Positions 17,204 through 26,074 of a stretch of DNA of 64,000 bases are shown piece by piece (the first letter of the stretch is position 1; each line of letters starts with the position of its first letter). A program made the translations under genes and the position numbers. Under the pieces are notes generated by a model. It was given only the letters and a program-made list of their open reading frames with translations. It did no database searches and was not told where the DNA came from. Source of the DNA: Paenibacillus borealis (GTDB lineage Bacteria; Bacillota; Bacilli; Paenibacillales; Paenibacillaceae); NCBI RefSeq assembly GCF_000758665.1, contig NZ_CP009285.1:7812001-7876000 (forward strand), written 5' to 3'.

Positions 17204-17256
17204 GTTATATTACATACCCATACTATAAACGGAGTACATTCCGTATACTTATTGCT

Positions 17257-20211
17257 TCAGCCCGCACGCCGTCCGGCAACCCAGCCCGCGACCTCTTTTT
17301 CCGGAATAGGCCTGCTGATATAATACCCCTGAATCTTGTCACAGCTAGTCCGCTCCAGAAAAGCCAGCTGCTCCGGTGTCTCCACCCCTTCTGCGGTAAC
17401 ATTCAGTCCCATATCATGGCCGATAGTCACAATGGAGCTGGCCAGCGACATATTGTTCGGGGTATCTATGCTGTCGATGAAGGACTTATCGATCTTCAGT
17501 GTGGTAATCGGCAGCTGCTTCAGATAGCTCAGTGAAGAGTAGCCCGTTCCGAAGTCGTCCAGCGCGATGCCGATGCCCTTATTCTTGAGCGCCTCCAGCT
17601 TGGAGCTGATGGCCTCGAACGATTCCATGAAGATCGACTCCGTAATCTCCAGCTCCAGATACTCCGGCGCAAGTCCGGTATCCCGCAGCACGGTAAGCAC
17701 CATGTCCGTGAAATCATCCAGCATCAGCTGAATGACCGAGATGTTGACCGAAATATGGTACCCCTCGTACCCCTGGTTCTGCAGATCCTTGATGAACTGG
17801 CAGGCGGTGCGCAGCACCCATTCCCCGATAGGAACAATCAGCCGGCAATCCTCGGCAATCTTAATGAAGGACAACGGCGATACGAAGCCAAGCACCGGAT
17901 TGTTCCAGCGGATCAAGGCCTCGAATCCCCAGATCTCATTCGAACCGATATCCACCAGCGGCTGATAATGCAGCGAGAGCTCGTTATTCGAGACCGCGTT
18001 TCTTAAATGCATCTCAATAATCATCCGCTCATCGAAATGCTGCTGCATCTCATGCCCGTAGATCACATAGATGCCTTTGCCCGCTTCCTTCGCTTTGTAC
18101 ATGGCAATATCGGCATTCTTCAGCAGTTCCTCTGCATTCAAGCCATTCTCCGGGTATTGGGCGATGCCGATACTGGTCGAGATATGTACGACACTGGCAT
18201 TTAGCTGAAACGGCTCCTTGAAGCCCTGAACCAATGAATCCGCATAGCGGATCACCTCACCTGCCCCGTCTATATCCTTGAACAGGATCACAAATTCATC
18301 GCCGCCGAAACGGAAATGCTTACTGCGACCGTCGGACAGCTCCAGCAGCCGCTCACCGACCTTCACCAGCAGCTCATCGCCGAAGGTATGGCCCATCGAA
18401 TCATTAATATATTTGAAATTATCAATATCCAGGAAGAACAGCGCAGCATGGCCGCCGGAATGCTCCTCAATAAATCTCTTCAGCTCTTCAGACAGCGACA
18501 GCCGGTTTGGCAGGCCGCTCAATACATCGTTATAGGCCAGCAGGCGGTACTTCTCTTCACTGGTGCGCAGCAGCGCCTGATTCTCCACCACCTTGTTATA
18601 CTGCTCCAGCAGCTCATCCTGCAGCGCCGTCAGCTCCTCATAGGTAGACTCCAGCTCCTGATAGCTCATCTGCAGCTTGCTCTCATATCCTTTGCGGTCG
18701 GTGACATCGACCATTGATCCGGCAAACCTGATATATCCTCCGCTTGCATTCCGCAGCACCTTGCCCCGGGCCTGAAACCACTTGTAGTCCCCAGACTTGC
18801 TGCGCATCCGGTATTCAGCGTAGTAATAAGAAGAACGACCCTCCAGATGCTGGGTCCGCAGCCGGTCCTCCTGCTCGGCATCCTCAGGATGAATGATATC
18901 TCGCCAGCCGCCATGGCTCTCATTGATCTCATCCCGTTCATACCCCAGCAGCTCATACCAGCTGTCCGAGAAGTAATAGATCATCGTAGACATATCCACG
19001 TCCCAGATTACCGCATCCGCGCCATAGGTGGCGAGGCTGAAGCGTTCATTGCTTTTTTCCAGATTGCTTCTGATCCGTTTGACCAGCTGCACATAGAACA
19101 ACAATACAAAGATAAAGATCAGCAGCACGGCAAAAGCGGCAATAATGCTAAGCACCAGCACTTTGTAAGTCTGATAGAAGGAGAACGGCTTGTTGATGAT
19201 TTCGCTGCCCTCCGGCAGCTTGTCCAGCGGTACGCCAAAATGCTTAAGCTCGTTGTAGTCAAATACATTGCGCACATTGCTGTCGGTTACAACAGGGATA
19301 TGATCCGCACTCTCACCCTGCAGGATGCGCAGCGCCAGATCCGCTGAGGTCTGTCCCTGCATTCTGCCGCTGATCAGACTGCCGCCAAAGGCACCGTGGT
19401 TCAGTCCAAAATCATAAATATGGTACACCGGAACACTGCTGCTCTTGCCCAGTTCACTAGAGAACCTGTCAAACTCAACAATTCTTCCGGTAGAGTCACT
19501 ATAGTATGTAGTCATCAGTACGATACTGTCCGGAGACAGAGTGGATGCAGTAGCTTTTATCTGTTCACTGGAAAAGCGGTTCATAGGGAAGATCTCCAGC
19601 CCCAGGTTCAGCGCATTAATCTGATCCATGACCATTTTGCCGGTAGACAAACCGCTCTCCGAATTATCAAAAACAACATAAACCTTCTTCACGGAAGGGT
19701 TGATCTCCAGCGCCATTTGAATCGTACGGGTAGGATCAATCTTCTCAATAACGCCTGTGATGTTGTCAGGGTCCGAAATACCGGCCACACCCAGTTCATT
19801 GATACCGCTGAATATGATCGGAGCATCATCCAGAATCTCGCGGCGGTACTTCATCGCAAAGCTCAAGGCAGCATCATCTGTAGTTAGAACCGCATCAATA
19901 TGGACATTCTGATACTTGAATTTGATCGTTTCGTAGAAGTGTTCGAGGTTCTCCTGATTGGGATACCGTTTCCAATCCATATACTCGGTATAGATTACAG
20001 GCAGAGCGGCTGCGCTCTTGAGGCGTTCTTCAATTCCGGCACTCTGTTCGTCGCTCCAGGCAAAGCCTTTCTGATAGGAATGCAGCACCAGCACATTCTG
20101 GGCGGGAAGTTCTTCGGCGTAGGTGTGTGTGCCTCCTGTCGTACACAGTAAGATAAACAGCGGCAAGAGCAAGCTTTTTAACAACCTGAGATGAATTTTA
20201 TCTACACCCAT
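17257..20211 (-). CDS. Membrane sensor with ABC-binding-like domain, PAS, GGDEF and EAL
   Basis: A 984-residue c-di-GMP turnover protein. A signal/anchor segment is followed by an extracytoplasmic ABC_sub_bind-like sensor (about residues 38-325), one membrane helix (355-378), PAS/PAC (395-510), a coiled-coil linker (515-555), GGDEF (560-715) and EAL (730-975). Both active sites look intact: FGGDEF (636-640) and the EAL signature in GFEALIRW (764-766), with NISV, DDFGTGYSSL and EGVET. No RxxD inhibitory site precedes GGDEF. The start at 20211 was chosen because GGGAG lies 7 bases upstream; ATG 20229 lacks a signal. Binding of a small ligand outside the cell would tune synthesis or breakdown of c-di-GMP. 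Confidence 0.93.
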   Translation of the reverse strand: MGVDKIHLRLLKSLLLPLFILLCTTGGTHTYAEELPAQNVLVLHSYQKGFAWSDEQSAGIEERLKSAAALPVIYTEYMDWKRYPNQENLEHFYETIKFKYQNVHIDAVLTTDDAALSFAMKYRREILDDAPIIFSGINELGVAGISDPDNITGVIEKIDPTRTIQMALEINPSVKKVYVVFDNSESGLSTGKMVMDQINALNLGLEIFPMNRFSSEQIKATASTLSPDSIVLMTTYYSDSTGRIVEFDRFSSELGKSSSVPVYHIYDFGLNHGAFGGSLISGRMQGQTSADLALRILQGESADHIPVVTDSNVRNVFDYNELKHFGVPLDKLPEGSEIINKPFSFYQTYKVLVLSIIAAFAVLLIFIFVLLFYVQLVKRIRSNLEKSNERFSLATYGADAVIWDVDMSTMIYYFSDSWYELLGYERDEINESHGGWRDIIHPEDAEQEDRLRTQHLEGRSSYYYAEYRMRSKSGDYKWFQARGKVLRNASGGYIRFAGSMVDVTDRKGYESKLQMSYQELESTYEELTALQDELLEQYNKVVENQALLRTSEEKYRLLAYNDVLSGLPNRLSLSEELKRFIEEHSGGHAALFFLDIDNFKYINDSMGHTFGDELLVKVGERLLELSDGRSKHFRFGGDEFVILFKDIDGAGEVIRYADSLVQGFKEPFQLNASVVHISTSIGIAQYPENGLNAEELLKNADIAMYKAKEAGKGIYVIYGHEMQQHFDERMIIEMHLRNAVSNNELSLHYQPLVDIGSNEIWGFEALIRWNNPVLGFVSPLSFIKIAEDCRLIVPIGEWVLRTACQFIKDLQNQGYEGYHISVNISVIQLMLDDFTDMVLTVLRDTGLAPEYLELEITESIFMESFEAISSKLEALKNKGIGIALDDFGTGYSSLSYLKQLPITTLKIDKSFIDSIDTPNNMSLASSIVTIGHDMGLNVTAEGVETPEQLAFLERTSCDKIQGYYISRPIPEKEVAGWVAGRRAG

Positions 20212-20554
20212 TCGCACACTCCCGTTCATCTATCTCAAAGTCAGGTTCGATTATAAAACGAGGAATTTCGACATTATACTAAATACTAATTCGTTAAACC
20301 CACTTCCCATCCCTCTTTTGAGCGAAATAGCACCCCATTCTGCACTGGCCGGATTCAGCATGAAAGATAAGGATAATTTACTGCGTGAAGCAAATGAATT
20401 CTTATCTTTCAAATTTGCCGCTTTCCTATAATTATAGGGGGAAACCCTATTTTTATAAACAACAAATAGAGCGGAGCTGCGGCCTTTGTGGACAGGGAAC
20501 AGCGCTCACGATAGAATGAATTTGCAATTGACTGTTTAGACAGGAGGCCATGCC
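20212..20554. other. Intergenic region with an 11-bp inverted repeat
   Basis: This gap carries the divergent promoters of the GGDEF-EAL and LacI genes. TGAAAGATAAG (20361-20371) and CTTATCTTTCA (20401-20411) form a perfect 11-base inverted repeat with a 29-base centre, which could be a spaced operator or a hairpin. No gene is seen. Confidence 0.5.
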
Positions 20555-21532
20555 ATGCCGACCATCAAAGACGTTGCGCTGAAGGCTGGCGTATCGGCGA
20601 CTACCGTATCCCGGGTATTGAACAACAGGGGGTACTTAAGTGAAGAATTGAAGCAGAAGGTGCAGCAGGCGATGGACGAGCTCAATTACCGCCCGAACGA
20701 ACTGGCCCGCTCCCTCAGCCGCTCCAAATCGAACATTATCGGACTGATTATTCCGCATGTTTCCCTGCCCTTTTTCGGCGAATTGACCAGTCATATTGAA
20801 GAACATGCCTACCGTGAAGGCTACAAGCTGCTGCTCTGCAACTCGTGGCAGGACAAGCAGAAGGAACAGGAGTATATCAACATGCTGCGTTCAAGCCGGG
20901 TCGACGGCATTATTATGGGCAGCCATACGCTTGAAGTAGAAGATTACCGGCAGATGAACCTGCCTCTGGTTACCTTTGACCGGCAGATTTCGCCGGATAT
21001 TCCTTATGTATGCTCAGACAATTACAACGGGGGCAAGCTGGCCACTATCCTGCTGATTCAAAAAGGCTGCCGCCGCCTGGCCCATATCGGCGGCCATCCC
21101 AAGCTGAATATCTTATCCCATCTCCGCTGCGTGGCCTTTGAGGAAACCGCTCGGCTGCACAGTGTCCGGTACGTTTCGCTGCACACGGATAACAACAGCT
21201 TCGACTTCGAAGCCTATGAGCAGCTGCTGGACCAGCTGTTCCGCGAGCATCCCGAGGTGGACGGAATCTTTGCCGGCAGTGACATCATAGCCGCCTGTGC
21301 CCTGAAGGCCTGCCAGATCAGAGGGCGGCGCGTTCCTGAAGATGTGCGGATTATCGGCTATGACGGCATCGCCCTCCGCAGCCTGCTGTATCCGGCCATC
21401 AGCTCTATCCGCCAGCCGATGGAGGCGATGGGCAAGCTGGCCGTCGATTTAATCCTGCGGCAGGTGCAGGGTGAACCCGTTGAGTCAGCATACATCCTGC
21501 CCGTGGAGCTGGAGGAGGGCGCTACGACGTAG
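20555..21532 (+). CDS. LacI-family transcriptional regulator (isolated)
   Basis: A 325-residue LacI/GalR regulator. The helix-turn-helix and hinge lie at residues 1-60 (TIKDVALKAGVSATTVSRVLNNRG, YRPNELARSLSRSKSN), followed by a periplasmic-binding-like sugar domain (DNYNGGKLAT, GIFAGSDIIAACALKA, IIGYDGIALRSLLYPAISSIRQP). The sequence resembles regulators of sucrose or beta-fructoside genes, but no sugar gene flanks it: upstream is the GGDEF-EAL gene, downstream only repeats and a DinB-like gene. Targets are therefore elsewhere or outside the window. AGGAGG precedes ATG 20555. Confidence 0.93.
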   Translation: MPTIKDVALKAGVSATTVSRVLNNRGYLSEELKQKVQQAMDELNYRPNELARSLSRSKSNIIGLIIPHVSLPFFGELTSHIEEHAYREGYKLLLCNSWQDKQKEQEYINMLRSSRVDGIIMGSHTLEVEDYRQMNLPLVTFDRQISPDIPYVCSDNYNGGKLATILLIQKGCRRLAHIGGHPKLNILSHLRCVAFEETARLHSVRYVSLHTDNNSFDFEAYEQLLDQLFREHPEVDGIFAGSDIIAACALKACQIRGRRVPEDVRIIGYDGIALRSLLYPAISSIRQPMEAMGKLAVDLILRQVQGEPVESAYILPVELEEGATT

Positions 21533-21740
21533 GGGTAGATAGGGGGATAGGGATAGGGATAGACAGAGACAGAGACAGAGACATAGATAGAGATAGAGAT
21601 AGAGATAGAGATAGAGATAGAGAGGCACAGATATAGGCATAGGTATAAGCATAGGCGCAGATATAAGCACAGGTGCAGATATAGACATAGGCACAGGGAC
21701 AGACACAGGTACAGGGACAGACACAAGTACAGGCACAAAG
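21533..21740 (+). repeat. Degenerate hexanucleotide tract (GATAGA/GACACA type)
   Basis: About 200 bases of almost pyrimidine-poor sequence with a 6-base period. The core is GATAGA repeated (about 21585-21625), grading into GACAGA, GCACAG and ATAGGC variants on both sides. It begins directly after the LacI stop codon. On the opposite strand it opens a long frame rich in Leu, Tyr, Cys and Ser, which is a by-product of the repeat. Confidence 0.9.
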
Positions 21741-21852
21741 TCACCCTAACGGGTGAATCAAGCTGGAGCTTATGCCGCTTATGCAGCCTATGCAGAATTT
21801 AAGGCCGCTACACTCACCTTGCTCTAGTCAGCATACATACGGGGTAGCCAGG

Positions 21853-22110
21853 GAAATCAAGGGCACTTCTGCCCCTCATTTCTTCCTTGGACGCGCATTG
21901 GGGGAAATCAAGGGCACTTTTGCCCCTCATTTCCTCCTTGGGCGCGCATCTGGCGAAATCAAGGGCACTTTTGCCCCTCATTTCCTCCTTGGGCGCGCAT
22001 CTGGCGAAATCAAGGGCACCTTAGCCCCTCATTTCCTCATCACGCGGTGCGCGTATGGTAAAATCAGGTGCAATTATCGCTCTTGATCTCCTTCTTGAGC
22101 CTCCATCTGA
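21853..22110 (+). repeat. 51-bp tandem repeat array, each unit with a small hairpin
   Basis: Units start at 21853, 21904, 21955 and 22006, with a degenerate fifth at 22060; the second and third are identical. Each unit begins GAAATCAAGGGCAC and contains the dyad GGGCA/TGCCC, a pyrimidine run and GGGCGCGCATC. Units are 51 bases (the fourth is 54), so reading frame is kept. Weakly similar hairpins continue to about 22215 (for example AGGGACA with TGTCCCT), so the array may be an older, longer one. Function unknown. Confidence 0.88.
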
Positions 22111-22247
22111 GATGGGATTAGCGGGATTTATCCCTCTCATTCACTCATTCCGCCCACTTCCGGCGGAATCCGGAGGATGCCTGGATTTAGGGACATACTC
22201 TTGTCCCTCTCCTATACACTCAATAGTTGAAAGGAAGGGATGTTTCA

Positions 22248-22709
22248 ATGCTAACGTCTACGATTACTGAGTTGCAATCGCTGCTGGCAGCAGTACCCGC
22301 TGCGTATAACCGTCTCACTCCAGAGGAAGCTGCCGCACCGCGTCCTGGAGGCAAATGGTCCTGTTTGCAACTACTCGGACATTTATGCGATTCGGCGATC
22401 AACAACCTTACGCGGTTTATCAAGGTCCAGTACGAACCTCAGCCCCTGCTGCTGACTTATTATGACCAGAATGAATGGATGACTGCCCAGCAGTATGCCT
22501 CGGCTCCGCATGATGAAATACTGACCCTGTGGATCAGCCTGAATCAGTCGATCCTGCGCGCAGTTTCGCGCCTGTCTGCGGAGCAGCTGGCACTCCTCTT
22601 ACTACGCAACGACGGTACCATGGTCACCCTGCAATGGCTGGTTGAGGACTATCTGGATCACATGAAGCATCATCTGCGGCAAATGTTCCCGGACCAGGAC
22701 TGGGTATAG
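22248..22709 (+). CDS. DinB/YfiT-like four-helix protein
   Basis: A 153-residue protein of the DinB-like superfamily. It shows RPGGKWSCLQLLGHLCDSAINNLTRF near residue 45 and DYLDHMKHHLRQM near the C-terminus. The histidines in these two segments are where the family binds a metal ion. Members include thiol-dependent S-transferases and stress-induced proteins; activity here is unknown. ATG 22248 is used; an in-frame TTG at 22227 overlaps the ribosome-site region. The repeat array lies directly upstream, so its promoter is within or after the last units. Confidence 0.85.
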   Translation: MLTSTITELQSLLAAVPAAYNRLTPEEAAAPRPGGKWSCLQLLGHLCDSAINNLTRFIKVQYEPQPLLLTYYDQNEWMTAQQYASAPHDEILTLWISLNQSILRAVSRLSAEQLALLLLRNDGTMVTLQWLVEDYLDHMKHHLRQMFPDQDWV

Positions 22710-22775
22710 CCGGCCCTCTTTTACCTCTTCTCGCATCAGCATCATGTACTGCGAAAAAGCAACTCTACACAACAA

Positions 22776-22819
22776 AGACGCCCGTGCTCAACCGCCTACT
22801 GCGGAGAACACGGGCGTCT
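22776..22819 (-). terminator. Terminator of the alpha-glucoside operon
   Basis: Perfect arms AGACGCCCGTG / CACGGGCGTCT with a 22-base loop. On the minus strand it is followed by TTTGTTGT, so it mainly ends the operon coming from the right. Confidence 0.8.
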
Positions 22820-22925
22820 AATATTCCTCTCAACTGCGCGGCGGAGCACCGCAGCATACTACGGTCCCTTCACTTGCCGTACAATACATCCATTCCATTA
22901 CCGCAGCCAAACACTTATCTGCCGC

Positions 22926-25900
22926 TTATCCCGCATACAGCTCCAGCAGCTTCAAGGCACTAAGCTCCGAGGTGGAAGAGAGCACAAGATCCGCCGCGCC
23001 CAGCTGCTGCGCGCTGCCAATGCCCACGGCCTTCATGCCCGCCGCCTTAATCGCGACAACGCCTGCGGCCGCATCCTCCACGCCGATGCAGTTGCCCGGC
23101 GTAACACCGAGCAGCTCCGCCGCCTTGAGGAAGATCTCCGGGTCGGGCTTGCCCTTCCGGAGTTCAGCCGGGTCGGCTACCGCCTGGAACCAACGGGCTG
23201 CGCCGAGGCGCTCCAGAATCAGCGGCGCATTCAGGCTGGCCGAGGCCAGCCCCGCAGAGATTCCCCGCTCGCGCAGGGAATCTAGCAGCTCTGGAATACC
23301 CGGCAGCAGGTCCGCCGGGTTGATGCGCCCGATCATTTCCTTGTAATGATCGTTCTTCTTCTCCGCCAGCCGGAGCTTCTCGGCTTCAGGCAGCAGCGCA
23401 AGTCTGCTGCCCTCCAGCACAATCTCCAGCGATTCCATCCGGCTGACCCCCTTCAGCCGTTCATTCTTCTCCCGGCTGAAGGGGATGCCCAGCTCATCGG
23501 CGAGAGCTTGCCAAGCCAGATAATGATATTCGGCGGAGTCGGTAATGACGCCGTCCAGATCGAAGATTACCGCCTGAAGCTGGCCCGCAAGCTGGATCTT
23601 CACCGGCTCCTGCGGAAGCAGCCGCAGCAGCTGTTCCTTATGCCTGATCTCAAGACCCGTACCGGCCAGCAGCGTATATACGGCAACCTCACGATCAACG
23701 AATATATCCAGCAGTTGCCCGCGTACAGTGATCTTGAAGCGGTAGCTCTCCCACTGCTCCGGCAGGGCAGGATCAAAGCTCAGCTGCCCTTCATACAGCC
23801 GAAACCCTCCAAAACCGTTCACGATCGACATCCACGAGCCGGCCATCGCCGCCATATGCAGCCCGTCCTTGGCGTTGCGGTTAATGTCATCAAGATCCAT
23901 CCGCACGGTGCGGTCGAAGTAGGCATATGCTCCGTTTAAATCGCCGATCTCAGCAGACATGATGCTGTGAATACAAGGCGACAGCGAGGAGTCGTGGGTG
24001 GTTAACGGCTCATAGTAATGATAGTTGCGTATTTTATCGGCCAGGCTGAACTTGTCTCCCAGCAGGAACATGGCCATCACAAAATCCGCCTGCTTCAACA
24101 CCTGGTGGCGGTAGATCACGAGGGGGTGATAATTCAGCAGCAGCGGATACTTATCAGCCGGCGTGTTATCGAAATCCCATTTCTGCTTCGTCAGGAACGT
24201 GTCATCCTGGGCATAAATGCCGAGATCATTGTCAAAAGGAATGAACATCCTTCCGGCGGCTTCCTTCCAGCCCTCTGCTTCTTCCATGGATAGCCCTATG
24301 GCCAGCCGCAGGCGCTCATAGTCAGCAGGATATTCCTCCCGCAGAAGCAGGGCGGTCTCATAGGCATACATGAATTGGTCCTGAACCATGAGATTGGTGT
24401 AGGCATTGTTATTCACAATTGCCGTATATTCATCCGGTCCAGTCACGGCATCAATACAGAAGGCGCCTCCGCGCGCGGGGTTATAGTGACCGAGATCGGC
24501 CCAGAAGCGCGAGGTCTCAAACAGAATCTCCGCCCCTTGGGCAACCAGGAATTCCGTATCGCCCGTTGCCAGTACATACTGCTTAAGCCCGTAGGCAATA
24601 TCAGCATTGATATGCGCCTGGGCGGTGCCTGCCGGGAAGTAGGCGGAGTTCTCTTCGCCGTCAATCGTCCGCCACGGGTACAGCGCCCCCTTCTGCGACA
24701 TGACCTCCGCGCGTTCCCGCGCCTTGCCGAGCGTGGCATAGCGGAATTCCAGCAGCGCCCGGCTGACTTCAGGCTGGGTGAAGGTGAAGAACGGCAGCAT
24801 GTACATCTCCGTATCCCAGAAGTAATGGCCTTCATAGCCTTCTCCGGTTAAGCCCTTGGCTCCGATATTCGTCGCACCGTCCCGGCCTACCGATTGCAGC
24901 AGCTGAAAAGCATTAAAGCGGATGCCCTGCTGCAGCGCCGGATCACCGTTGATTTCCACATCCGTATGTGCCCAGAAGCTGTCCAGGTACCCCTGCTGCT
25001 CCTCAGCCAGACCGGTGAACCCAAGCTCTCCGGCTATTTCCAATACCCCGGCACTCCGGTTATGCAGCTCCTCCTCCATGTAATCCTTGGAGGTGTGATA
25101 CGTTATATATTTGGTGAGTCTCACGGTCTCACCGCTGCGTACCGCCGCGGCATAACATACCGATACCCGCTGCCCGATCAGCTGGTGGCTCATCTCGCGC
25201 CCGGACTTCGCCTGCAGCACATGGCTTACAGCGGTCAGCAGCGCAAACTGCGTATGCCGTGTCCGCTGCTTCATCCACAGCTTCCGGGTGGCAGCGTCAT
25301 AGCCGGTATCCTCCAGCAGCAGGCTCGGTTCAGCACTGCCTGCCCCCAGCCGCGGGTCATCGGTGGCCTCCGGCTGCCGGATCTCGCCGTCCACAGCCGA
25401 TTCAAACTTCAGCGTGCCGGAGAAGTTCAGCGCTGTCACTGCATAGTCGATGGCGGCCAGATGCTTGTGCGCAAGTGAAACCATCCGGCGGATCTGCAGC
25501 AGCACCCGGTGGCCGGCAGGGGATTCCCACTCCACCTCCCGGTGCAGAATACCGCTCTGCATATCCAGCCGGCGTTCATACCGGTGCACTGTTCCGTGGT
25601 CCAGCCGGAAATCATTTCCTTCAATGCTGAGCTCGATCATACGCGCATCGGTCACATTCAGCATCGCCTGATTCCGGGAAGGGAACCCGAAGGCCCCTTC
25701 GGGATAGACAATCGGCTCAGAATCGTAGAATCCGTTCAGATAGTTTCCGGCTACCGAAGTGCCCAACTTGCCATGATACCCTTCCTCGAAATTTCCGCGC
25801 ATGCCGATATATCCGTTGCCGAGTGCGAACACGCTCTCGCTCCGCTGATTGTACTCATCCTCGTAGTGTTCCTCACCGAGACTCCACTCGCGGTAAGGAT

Positions 25901-25937
25901 ATAATGCCGGCGGATGTTCATAGGGCTTCATCTTCAT
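22926..25937 (-). CDS. GH65 disaccharide phosphorylase fused to beta-phosphoglucomutase
   Basis: A 1003-residue fusion. Residues 1-786 form a GH65 phosphorylase (maltose, trehalose, kojibiose or nigerose type): FALGNGYIGMRGNFEEG near the N-terminus, GYEGHYFWDTEMYMLPFF, and VTGPDEYTAIVNNNAYTN, whose Glu is the general acid. Residues 787-1003 are a complete HAD-type beta-phosphoglucomutase: FDLDGVITDS (nucleophile and acid Asp), RLKGVSRMESLE, LASASLN, KGKPDPEIF and GVEDAAAG. The first part would release beta-glucose 1-phosphate from an imported disaccharide and the second would turn it into glucose 6-phosphate. It is the last gene of an AglEFG-like transporter operon. GGAGGAG precedes ATG 25937. 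Disaccharide specificity cannot be read by eye. Confidence 0.95.
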   Translation of the reverse strand: MKMKPYEHPPALYPYREWSLGEEHYEDEYNQRSESVFALGNGYIGMRGNFEEGYHGKLGTSVAGNYLNGFYDSEPIVYPEGAFGFPSRNQAMLNVTDARMIELSIEGNDFRLDHGTVHRYERRLDMQSGILHREVEWESPAGHRVLLQIRRMVSLAHKHLAAIDYAVTALNFSGTLKFESAVDGEIRQPEATDDPRLGAGSAEPSLLLEDTGYDAATRKLWMKQRTRHTQFALLTAVSHVLQAKSGREMSHQLIGQRVSVCYAAAVRSGETVRLTKYITYHTSKDYMEEELHNRSAGVLEIAGELGFTGLAEEQQGYLDSFWAHTDVEINGDPALQQGIRFNAFQLLQSVGRDGATNIGAKGLTGEGYEGHYFWDTEMYMLPFFTFTQPEVSRALLEFRYATLGKARERAEVMSQKGALYPWRTIDGEENSAYFPAGTAQAHINADIAYGLKQYVLATGDTEFLVAQGAEILFETSRFWADLGHYNPARGGAFCIDAVTGPDEYTAIVNNNAYTNLMVQDQFMYAYETALLLREEYPADYERLRLAIGLSMEEAEGWKEAAGRMFIPFDNDLGIYAQDDTFLTKQKWDFDNTPADKYPLLLNYHPLVIYRHQVLKQADFVMAMFLLGDKFSLADKIRNYHYYEPLTTHDSSLSPCIHSIMSAEIGDLNGAYAYFDRTVRMDLDDINRNAKDGLHMAAMAGSWMSIVNGFGGFRLYEGQLSFDPALPEQWESYRFKITVRGQLLDIFVDREVAVYTLLAGTGLEIRHKEQLLRLLPQEPVKIQLAGQLQAVIFDLDGVITDSAEYHYLAWQALADELGIPFSREKNERLKGVSRMESLEIVLEGSRLALLPEAEKLRLAEKKNDHYKEMIGRINPADLLPGIPELLDSLRERGISAGLASASLNAPLILERLGAARWFQAVADPAELRKGKPDPEIFLKAAELLGVTPGNCIGVEDAAAGVVAIKAAGMKAVGIGSAQQLGAADLVLSSTSELSALKLLELYAG

Positions 25938-26074
25938 CTCTATATTCTCCTCCTGATTGCGGACTTCTCCTGACCGCCGGGCAGGATACTCCGGGGACAG
26001 ACCTCCGCTCTATACGTTGCCGCCTACAATGGCGGTAGTCATGCACATCCGGCATCTGCCGTTAAGACAAAAAC

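Noticed and set aside
21358..21744. A 128-codon minus-strand frame rich in Leu, Tyr, Cys and Ser
   Set aside because: It is produced by the hexamer repeat tract read in reverse and overlaps the end of the LacI gene; no ribosome site and no family.
21853..22110. Tandem repeats as a possible CRISPR array
   Set aside because: Units are contiguous and near-identical over their full 51 bp with no unique spacers, and no cas genes are present.
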